Shown piece by piece: positions 7,773 through 15,300 of a DNA stretch of 21,892 bases. This stretch comes from Syncephalis plumigaleata (Eukaryota; Zoopagomycota; Zoopagomycetes; Zoopagales; Piptocephalidaceae). How positions within the stretch are numbered: position 1 is the stretch's first letter; the number at the start of each line of letters is the position of its first letter. The stretch lies in assembly GCA_025201365.1 (NCBI GenBank), contig JAIXMF010000231.1, positions 1-21,892 of the forward strand, written 5' to 3'. Both the position numbers and the translations under genes were made by a program. Below the pieces are notes generated by a model. It saw nothing but the letters and a program-made list of their open reading frames with translations. It searched no databases and was not told the origin of the DNA.

Positions 7773-8104
7773 TTTTTTTTTTTTTTCTTTTTGAACATTG
7801 CCGTAGCTTATTTTATTATAATAAACATGTTTATACAAACTGGGCATGTCCACAAGTGAAGACATCGCATATCCTATTTCTTGGAAATCGATGGGAGAAG
7901 TCGGCCGTTGGTTAAGACGTCCTGGAAAACCGCACGCGGGTGAAAGAACCAACCTAGTTATTATTATGGTTGGGTGAAGACATTTTTAAAGCTGCCTATA
8001 CTTTTTTGATACCTTTTTTCCTCTTGAAGGGATTGGCAGGAATCGAACCCAGGACCCCTACGGTCCGAGGACGGGCGCCGTACCACTAGGCCACGGCACC
8101 GCCT
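7773..8104 (-). mobile_element. tRNA-derived SINE nested in the LINE 5' region
   Basis: On the minus strand the 332-nt element begins with a tRNA-like head (A box TGGCCTAGTGG, 8093-8083; B box GGTTCGATTCC, 8049-8039). It continues through an unrelated body of about 240 nt and ends with an AATAAA-containing tail and a poly(A) (plus-strand T run 7773-7786, then C and TTTTT). It is flanked by an 18-bp duplication. It has no protein-coding potential. The body contains an inverted repeat (AACCAACC 7947-7954 with GGTTGGGT 7968-7975). The tail shares GAACATT and TTTATTATA, in the same order and spacing, with the LINE 3' end. This is the usual layout of a Pol III-transcribed SINE mobilised by a partner LINE. 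Confidence 0.82.
8029..8104 (-). ncRNA. tRNA-like head of the SINE (Pol III promoter)
   Basis: Perfect matches to the eukaryotic A-box and B-box consensus stand 33 nt apart. A D-arm (GCC...GGC) and a TTCGATT T-loop can be drawn. The acceptor ends do not pair well, the anticodon stem is poor, and the T-stem has a mismatch, so I read this as a tRNA-derived promoter and not a working tRNA gene. A CGG or TCG anticodon-like triplet is present but the loop geometry does not settle an identity. Confidence 0.7.
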
Positions 8105-8165
8105 CTCAGAAGCTACTAGAAAATAAAAGCTCAGAAGCTACTAGAAAATAAAAGCTCAGAAGCTC

Positions 8166-8182
8166 AATTAACCATAAAAAAC
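8166..8182. repeat. LINE target-site duplication, right copy (5' side of element)
   Basis: An exact copy of 1813-1829. The uninterrupted ancestral site would read across 1812 to 8183 with a single copy. The nicked primer strand would end in ...AAAAAAC, which cannot anneal to a poly(A) tail, so priming here did not depend on T:A pairing. Confidence 0.93.
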
Positions 8183-8249
8183 GCAATCTCGGCGTTTTTT
8201 GGCCATTTTGTAATGAATAGAATACCAATCACATAGCTGAAAAACTCAC

Positions 8250-8368
8250 AACTACGTTCATAGCGCCTGAAAAGCACCGGATCCCGTCCGATCTCCGAAG
8301 TTAAGCCAGGCCGCGCCCCCTTAGTACTGCGGTGGGAGACCACGCGGGAATCTCGGGTAATGTAGTTT
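8250..8368 (+). rRNA. 5S ribosomal RNA
   Basis: The gene has canonical fungal 5S blocks: GCACCGGATCCCGTCCGATC, GAAGTTAAGCCAGG, GTACTGCGGTGGGAGACCAC, GCGGGAATCTCGGGT. The terminal helix closes between 8250-8258 and 8359-8367 with a single G-U pair. Length is about 119 nt, normal for 5S. TTTT at 8366-8369 overlaps the end and can serve as the Pol III terminator. The internal control region is intact. Confidence 0.96.
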
Positions 8369-8375
8369 TCAACAT

Positions 8376-8446
8376 GCGTAGTTGGTTTAGTGGTATAATT
8401 ACCGCCTGCCACGCGGTAGACCGGGGTTCGATTCCCCGACTACGCA
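8376..8446 (+). tRNA. tRNA-Gly (GCC)
   Basis: A 71-nt intronless tRNA. The acceptor stem GCGTAGT pairs with ACTACGC, with discriminator A; the D-arm contains TTTAGTGGTATAA; the anticodon loop CTGCCAC gives GCC; the T-arm is CGGGG-TTCGATT-CCCCG. A Pol III T5 terminator follows at 8453-8457. It starts 7 nt after the 5S gene. Confidence 0.97.
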
Positions 8447-8452
8447 CTGATC

Positions 8453-8457
8453 TTTTT
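8453..8457 (+). terminator. Pol III terminator of tRNA-Gly
   Basis: TTTTT begins 7 nt after the discriminator base, the normal position for RNA polymerase III termination. Confidence 0.75.
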
Positions 8458-8549
8458 GCTTTTGCTACATCTGAATTGCATGTAGATTACATGAGTAGTA
8501 ACATTTTTATTGTTATTGAATAGACAGTGAGAATGTCAAGAGTAAACAT

Positions 8550-8555
8550 TTTATT
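8550..8555 (-). promoter_or_regulatory. Poly(A) signal of the IVD gene
   Basis: AATAAA on the minus strand, beginning 11 nt after the stop codon of the isovaleryl-CoA dehydrogenase gene. The resulting 3'UTR would be short and would end within about 100 nt of the tRNA-Gly gene on the other strand. Confidence 0.55.
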
Positions 8556-8565
8556 AGCTGCTGTG

Positions 8566-10611
8566 TTATTGTGAGCCAAACTCCTTATTAAGTTCGCGAC
8601 CGATCAACATGCGACGAATCTCGCTGGTACCAGCACCAATCTCGTATAATTTAGCATCGCGTAGAATGCGTCCCGTATCAAAGTCATTAATGTAGCCATT
8701 GCCACCTAGAGCGGATAAAATACCAAGTTATTGCTACAGGTAATAGTAATAGTGATATCGCCGCTTACCTAAACATTGAATAGCATCCAATGCTACTTCG
8801 GTGGCACGTTCTGCCGCGTAGAGAATAGCACCGGCACAATCCTAAGCGTATTACAAGCAACATATAGATTTAGCAAGCTATCTCTTCTATTTTGACATTA
8901 TATATTCGCGAGCGCTTACCTTGTTGCTAATATTTCCATTGTCGCATGCACGAGCCACGGCATACGTGTAGGCACGAGAGGCACTTAGTTTCGTGTACAT
9001 ATCAGCCAGTTTACCTTGTATCAACTAAGCGAGAATGAGTACGATATAGCGTAACATAATAGAGTAAATAAAATATCTACCTGAAAGTGGCCAACAGGTT
9101 TACCGAATTGTTTACGTTCATGCACATAATTAGCAGCAATATCCAGGCTAGCCTGCATCAATCTAGATGATGATGATGGTGATTACTATTGTTAGCATCA
9201 TTCATAATAATAATCATAGTGATATTATTACCCGATGGGACCAGCAGATAATACGAGACGTTCCAGGTCGAGTCCACTCATTAGTACGTAGACGCCCTTT
9301 CCCTCCTTACCGAGGATGTTTTCAGCTATTAACATGCCGTGTTAATGGTAAATACAAGTGCGTAATTTAGTAATAATGCGATTACCTGGTACTTCACAAT
9401 CCTCAAACACTAGTTCGCATGTATTCGAGCCACGCATACCAAGTTTATCGAGTTTCTGCGAGGTACTGAATCCCTTCATACCCTATGAGCACGTCACTAT
9501 AGGTTAATCAATCTATTCGTGCTATCATTGTCAATATCCATTGCCGTACCTTCTCCACAAGAAAGGCTGTAATACTATTAGAGCCTGCATTTGGATCGGT
9601 TTTAGCGTATACGACGAGTACATTTGCATCAGGACCATTGGTAATCCACATCTTGGTGCCGTTAAGAATGTATTTATCGCCTACATTGATCATGCTTGAT
9701 TAGTATTTGCTCTAATCGCTTGTATCTATCCATCTACCTTCACGCTTAGCTTGCAATCTCATAGAGACAACGTCAGAACCGGATCCTGCCTCGCTCATGG
9801 CCAAGGCACCCACATGCTCACCAGATATCAACTATGCTCGTCAATTAGTACATGTACACTTGATTAGATGGGTGCATAACAACCTTTGGCAAGTATTTCT
9901 CCTTTTGTTCCTCGTTGGCATTGCGAACAATCTGATTCACGCAAAGATTCGAGTGGGCACCGTAGCTTAGAGCGACAGAGCCTGAGGCACGCGATAATTC
10001 CTCCATAGCAATGACATGGTGCAAGTATCCCATACCCATACCGCCGTACTTCTCTAATAGTGTATGCATACATGTAAATTTAGGGATACAAGTAAGTCAG
10101 TTGGCTTTTTTATTTCCACTTACCGGGCGCTGTAATACCGAGCAAGCCCATATCGCCCATTTTACGCCACATATCCTGTAGATGCATCGATTAGCATTGG
10201 TTATCCTTTATTTACATTAATATTTGTGGCATGGCCATTATTGATTAGAGATATACCATTGGAAATTGATTCTCTTTATCGATGGCAGCGGCACGCGGAG
10301 CTAGTTCACGCTGAGCGAAGTCATTGACAGCAACTTGAAACTAAACAATATTCGCGGTTAGTATGTCTATTCAATAATATAGGATAAGGTATACGCTTAC
10401 TTGCGATTGTTCTTCCGTAAGACCGGCAACATGCGCATTATACGTGCTAGTTGCCATAGTGGCACGAGGCAATGGCTATTAGCAAGTATGGTACAGTTGA
10501 GTAGTGAGTATTGCGGTGTATGTGTATATTGTCAGTCATGCTTACCCGACTAGTGGCCACTACTCGTCGCAGCAGAGTAGATTGACGGCAGAGTGTACGC
10601 GCTATAAACAT
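8566..10611 (-). CDS. IVD: Isovaleryl-CoA dehydrogenase, mitochondrial (13 exons)
   Basis: Spliced protein of 420 aa, the usual length. Exons in coding order: 10611-10546, 10475-10401, 10340-10257, 10175-10124, 10053-9884, 9831-9738, 9680-9550, 9482-9386, 9325-9232, 9162-9081, 9024-8920, 8841-8769, 8705-8566; every junction keeps frame with GT...AG. It is an FAD enzyme of the mitochondrial matrix that oxidises isovaleryl-CoA to 3-methylcrotonyl-CoA in leucine breakdown, passing electrons to ETF. The N-terminus ([18 protein letters not shown]) is a basic presequence without acidic residues. Landmarks: MSEAGSGSD (161-169), the FEDCEVP strand, and [12 protein letters not shown] (395-406). The position that holds the catalytic Glu in most acyl-CoA dehydrogenases is Gly/Ala-like here. 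Instead Glu278 in LDLERLVL occupies the isovaleryl-CoA dehydrogenase-specific site, which separates this from short- and medium-chain enzymes. Intron 5 has a weak GTTGTT donor. A longer in-frame start upstream was rejected because the chosen Met gives a good presequence. Confidence 0.95.
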
Positions 10612-11092
10612 GTTGTTAGTAGTTACGAGGGGGGATAGAAGAAGGAAAAAGGCAGGTAAAGCGAGAGGCGAGCTTGAATTGAATCCTACGTTTATGGGGA
10701 TTTTTCCCACCATCAAGAATGGGCCTGACAACGACGAGTTGGCTAGGATACGCGAATATACCTAATTGATAACAGTAGAACTGAATTCAACTCTGACGTA
10801 TATGATTACCATCATCACTATTATTATATTAACTGCTTAATAACAAGAATAGAACATTATATACAGTTTATTGATTATTGTTTGTTTTATAATGTATTTG
10901 ACGATGCACTATAAGGTACTTCATTTGTCGTCATTACCGGTTACAAAAAACGACAGTTTATGCTGTCATTTACAGATTTCGTCAGAATAGGATAGAACCT
11001 TTCTCGTACCGCGACACTTTTCACAACCACCATTCTTTTCCCTTCTATATTCTAGGCTCTTGTTGCAATTCAATCGAATACTAAAGAAAACC
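10612..11092. promoter_or_regulatory. Divergent promoter region (IVD / KDEL protein)
   Basis: This 481-bp spacer lies between two divergently transcribed genes, so both promoters must lie here. The last 60 nt before the ATG at 11093 is pyrimidine-rich (TTCTTTTCCCTTCTATATTC), a common fungal initiation context. GACAG/CTGTC forms a small inverted repeat at about 10951-10966. A TGACGTA word at 10794-10800 resembles a bZIP half-site but is one base off the unfolded-protein-response core. I see no other gene. Confidence 0.45.
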
Positions 11093-11861
11093 ATGTTGAA
11101 ACGCGCGTTACTCGTCACTCTAGTGGCTGCAGCTACCTTGTTGGCTGTCGTGTCTGCTACTGGTGAGTATTAGTTTAAATTACAGTGGTGACACTACTAA
11201 TTTATTGTTAGATGATACGACAACCACTAAAGAGGCCGCATTGACTCGCGATGATGTTGCCAAATGGCCTATTAAGAAGCTAAAGCAATTCTTGACTGAA
11301 CGCGAAGTAACCTGTGAAGGTTGTGCCGAAAAGAGCGACTTTATTGATATGGTGGTGAAGCATGTGGATACACCCACCAAAGAAGAGTTGGCAAAGAAGG
11401 AAGAGAAAGTGAAGGAAGAAGAGGAGAAGGCAGAAGAGGAAAAGGCAGAAGAAGCAGAAGAGGAAAAGAAAGAAGAAGCAGAAGAGGAAGCAGAAGCAGA
11501 TAAGAAGCAAGATGACGAGGAAGCAGAGGATGTCGAAGACGAGAAAGTAAAGCCCAAGGAGAGTGGCGAAAAGTTCCAGCTAACAGATGAAATGTTTGAA
11601 CTCATTCGAGATGCCATGTCCAAGGAGGAAGGTATGGGTGACATTAAACGAGAGGATATGGAAAAGATATTCGAAATGTTCCCTGCAGATATGGCTGAAG
11701 AGATGGTCAAGGGATTCGTTGAAGCTGGCAAGAATCCACCCGAGGCGAACACTGCTGAAACGAACGAGGAGAAGAAGGAAGAGGAAGAGGAAGAGGAGGA
11801 AGCCACACCTGCTGCTGAGGAAGAAGAAGACGAAGACGAAGAAGTTAAAGATGAACTTTAA
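11093..11861 (+). CDS. ER-resident acidic protein with MANF-C-like SAP domain and KDEL tail
   Basis: Two exons (11093-11162, 11212-11861; 49-nt intron GTGAGT...TTAG) give 239 aa. Residues 1-22 are a signal peptide. Residues about 36-76 form a SAP-like helical domain (DVAKWPIKKLKQFLTERE) followed by C58-E-G-C61-AEKSDFI, which closely matches the CxGCAEKSDxI signature of the C-terminal domain of the ER stress factors MANF/CDNF. Residues 77-145 are a Glu/Lys-rich likely coiled or single alpha-helix. A second conserved-looking helical segment lies at about 150-205 (LTDEMFELIRDAM ... MAEEMVKGFVEAG). A Glu/Asp-rich tail ends in KDEL, the ER retrieval signal. It is therefore a soluble ER-lumen protein, probably a Ca2+-binding or chaperone-associated factor; the redox role of the CxxC is inference. 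The MANF N-terminal saposin-like half is absent. The start at 11093 is required to supply the signal peptide. Confidence 0.82.
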
Positions 11862-11908
11862 ACGCGGTGGTATAGTCTATACGCCTATGTTAATTGCTTA
11901 CTCGTCAT

Positions 11909-11914
11909 AATAAA
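11909..11914 (+). promoter_or_regulatory. Poly(A) signal of the KDEL-protein gene
   Basis: AATAAA starts 48 nt after the stop codon, a usual distance for a short fungal 3'UTR. Confidence 0.5.
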
Positions 11915-11953
11915 CAATCTTTAGTAATTAGTTGTCTATTAAATTAATCATGT

Positions 11954-11979
11954 TATATATATATATATATATATATATA
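11954..11979. repeat. (TA)n microsatellite
   Basis: About 13 uninterrupted TA units lie between the KDEL-protein gene and the Mus7-like gene. The rest of 11862-12303 is AT-rich spacer that must hold the Mus7-like promoter, without a motif I can name. Confidence 0.9.
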
Positions 11980-12303
11980 CTAACGAGCAACTAGTTCCAA
12001 TATGCTTTTATTGCATATGCATTAGTTAGCAGCATAAATAGAATGAATCAACTGGATAGTATAACATTATTGAACTATTAGATATGAATGTACAGTCTCG
12101 CTGTAGGTGTATATCTGTAATGGTAATGATGGTATGGTAAAAGTCATCGTGACATTTTTCTATCTTTTTCCTTTTATAATTTGTAGATTTATTTATTTTA
12201 CGAGCACTAGTAGATATCACTGCTATTTCTATAGTGGTATTTATTAACGTTCTACTGTGTACTTGCTACAATCACTGTTACGCTACTTGTATTTGTTGTC
12301 TCT

Positions 12304-15300
12304 ATGCGTAATCACACGTCTACTGCTAATAATACGCAGAATAGTAGACGTGTTAATCGTCAACGCGTAAATCAATTTCGCGTGCAATTTCTACAAACAG
12401 ACGCGTCACCACCGTGTATTACACCAAAACCAACAACTGAACCATTCCTAGTAGCTTCGACTAGCGATATAGATAGGCGTATTCACAACGATACTGGTAA
12501 TTATTTATTTATGCATATATACATGTATATGATATTAACTTGGCTTATAGTATTTGAATCACCCACTAAAGCACAACGATATCACTATCCATCGCTATTC
12601 CTACCGCGACTTATCCTAGATGAAGACACGAATGAAGAGTATCGAGTATACAATGAACTATTAGCCAGTCATGCTAGGGAGGATATTCGCGATGATTCTA
12701 TAGTACATCAATCAAATCAGCGTGTATCTGTACTTGTTACCACCACTAATGAGATATCGCGTAATAACCAGGAACATGACAATAGAAACCATCCAGAGAA
12801 TGATGAAGGGACATCGACAATTGTGACTACACCTAGAGATGATCTTGACACGACATCTAGTGAAAATCTCGCCTTGTTACTAGCGAGACAGGAACAGCAT
12901 CAGTATCCGCTTAGACAACGTAAAGCCATTTCCCTATTTCCTTACACGCTTAATACATGGACACGATCCGATGATATATCAAGCAGAGATGTACTCGATA
13001 GAAGCATACTCTATGAACCTATGGAGGACATAGAAGTGCCGGAAGGTATGCAGCATGACCCCGAATTTGATCTTACAATGGAACAGCCAAACATCGATTA
13101 TACCGCGCCATCACCATCGACATTATCAGCACGTAGCGAGGTTCGTCATAGGAAACGAGCAAAGAAATCATCTACAACACCATTGTTGTCTAGCTCTAAT
13201 AGTATAGAAAGCGATAATGACCATGAAGATACACCGCTACTTGAATTGATTGCTCGACGTTTAGCGGAACGTGCCCAGAATAAGCAACAAACTGGACAGC
13301 CATCGCCGATTAGCACTACACCAAATACGAATGACGTAGCTAGCTCCTTGGAAATGGACGAGACACCGCTAAACACCATGATCTCGAATGATGCAACTAT
13401 TACTGTACTATCATCCAGCGAGGAAGATGCACCACAATCTACCGGATTGAGTCGTCGTACAAAGCGGCGTATTCTCGAGTCAAGCGATGAATCGGATGGT
13501 GCCATATCGGCATCAGAGAATGAAGATGGTCATGCAACGAGTATGCCACGCTATAAGGTACCTCGTAAAGTGACTGCAGGTGCTCTTCGTGGCAAATTAC
13601 CAGCATCATTCATTAGAATCAATCGATTGGAGCAATGGCGATCAAATCCTACACTAGCACAGAACAAACCACCTAGCAGTAGATCACATAATGACAGCTA
13701 CAATACAGCGAGTTCAAATGACACAGCAACCTCTACAATTCGTATATCATCCACACCACCACCTATGGATAGTTTGATCATATCACATAATGATGTATTT
13801 GCTCAAGAGGAACCAGATTCTATTGATTTCTATAATGATGATAACAATGATTATCCATTGGCATCATCGCTAATGCAAGTCGAAGAGTTGGCAAGTCAAC
13901 AACAACAACAACATTACAACATCCCATCTGACTCATCATCAAGTGATATTGAAGATAACACTTTTCATCCTGGCTATTTTCCTTCAATTAAATCAAATAC
14001 ACCTACTCGTAGAAAGAAGCAACATCCATCAAATACACGATCGCGATCAACGACATCTGCTCGTTCTAGTCGTAAACGAAATACAACAAGAAATCCATCA
14101 TCACGCTCGAGTGCATATCGACCACGTAGCACATCTACTCGACAACTTCGTCGTTCATTGACCAATAATCCATTCCTACGTAATTATCATCGGAATATCG
14201 TGGAGGATAAGCGGGAACGAACATCTGAAACAGCCATGCCTCATTTTCTCCATATTGCTCATAGGCAGTTCTGTCGACCGATATCCATAAGCAAGGCATT
14301 GCAATTTGATCGACCTCGACAAAAGTTAATTCATATACAAGAGCCAGCTGTAAAACGTAATGCCAAGCATAAGCGAGTGAATAAAGCGACAACACGGTAA
14401 GAGACCAGCTCATATATATATTTATGTATATATTCTAATGTCTTTTGTAGGAGAACATTCGTTGAACCTATGGAATCCGATTACATTCACCATAGCTATA
14501 ACGATATACAGGATCATTTCGATGAACAACAATCAGATCTAGTTAATGTATTACCACGTCCTCCCGACTTGCTGACATTTACCGGATTAGCCAATGGTTA
14601 TAAGGAGGAGGGTAGTGAGATGAGTCTGGAGCAACCATGGCATTGTATGGGACATACTGTACAGTTTTCTAATGTTGAAGAGGTGCTTATTATACTGCCA
14701 ACATTACTTGCACGTATTACCCGACACATGAGCATTCTATTGGGTGTGTCTGATGAAGTCACGTATCATGAGGATAGAATAGATGAAGCAACTTGTCATC
14801 AATTGTTTTGTAGAATATTCCTATTCATAGAGCGATTCTTTGTATTGTCAGACAATCTACCATCTGCCGAACACTATAAGCTTCTTCTAACTAGTATAGA
14901 GCAACTATTTGTAATCACACTGGAATGGGAGAGCAATAATCGACTCGGATATCATAGGGATAACATATCAATTATTGCGCTGTTTATTGAAATGCGAATA
15001 GCCATGATTCTATGGCTTGATCTTTTAGCTAGACCTGCCAGAGATGAAATGTCCTTGCATGTTGATTGCTCATCTGTATGTAATGATACGCTCAATCTAT
15101 TACTACGTATGATACAGCATCAAATGACGTATCTCCTTAGTTTCGATGTGACATTTACGATTGAAGCATTGAGACAACTTTATTCGCGGAATACATTCAA
15201 TACGAGTAATGATATTGGTTATTGGTTACTTTGCAGTTGGTGCACCATTGTACAAGTAACTGGACCAAATGAGTTCTGGCAGGAATTCAATATGATGCTG

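Larger units (their letters stand above)
1830..8165 (-). mobile_element. Full-length non-LTR retrotransposon (LINE), minus strand
   Basis: The unit runs on the minus strand from a 5' end at 8165 to a 3' poly(A) at 1839-1830 and is enclosed by a 17-bp direct repeat. Order in sense direction: 25-bp tandem monomers (interrupted by a SINE), ORF1, a 3-nt gap, ORF2, a 3'UTR of about 189 nt with AATAAA (1874-1869), poly(A). Without the SINE and its duplicated target the element is about 5.99 kb. Both ORFs are uninterrupted, the endonuclease and RT catalytic residues are present and the target duplication is perfect, so the insertion looks young and possibly active. ORF2 has no recognisable RNase H domain. 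Architecture (APE-type endonuclease, RT, C-terminal Cys/His motif; ORF1 with CCHC knuckle) fits the broad L1/Tad group; the exact clade needs a phylogeny. It is more GC-rich than the flanking host DNA. Confidence 0.93.
7603..8165 (-). repeat. 25-bp tandem monomer array at the LINE 5' end (interrupted by SINE)
   Basis: Six perfect 25-bp units run from 7603 to 7752. A 20-nt partial (7753-7772) follows, then the SINE, a 23-nt partial (8105-8127), one full unit (8128-8152) and a 13-nt remnant (8153-8165) that meets the target duplication. Each plus-strand unit starts AGCTCAGAAGCTACTAG and ends AAAATAAA. Removing 7773-8122 restores the exact 25-bp period and gives eight complete units plus a partial. 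Units are identical to each other, so the expansion is recent or homogenised. By analogy with mouse L1 5' monomers they may carry the promoter, but that is inference. Confidence 0.92.

Noticed and set aside
7889-7953. Second, plus-strand Leu/Ser-type tRNA-like segment inside the SINE (GTTGGTTAAGACG followed by GCGGGT...ACC)
   Set aside because: The B box is badly degenerate and stems do not form; the resemblance is too weak to support a call.
8029-8104. Functional tRNA gene
   Set aside because: A and B boxes are perfect but the acceptor and anticodon stems do not pair well, and the sequence continues into a poly(A)-ended body. Better read as a SINE head.
7603-8165. CRISPR-like array
   Set aside because: The 25-bp units are head-to-tail with no spacers and lie in a eukaryotic LINE; this is a plain tandem repeat.
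10447-10731. Longer N-terminus for IVD starting at 10731
   Set aside because: It adds a non-basic stretch, reads through intron 1 and stops there; the Met at 10611 gives the expected presequence and total length.
10794-10800. Unfolded-protein-response element (TGACGTA) upstream of the KDEL-protein gene
   Set aside because: One base off the TGACGTG core, nearly 300 bp from the ATG, and single; insufficient to call a site.
11180-11806. Minus-strand Ser-rich 208-codon open frame
   Set aside because: It is the antisense of the Glu/Lys-codon-rich stretch of the KDEL protein, a composition artefact.
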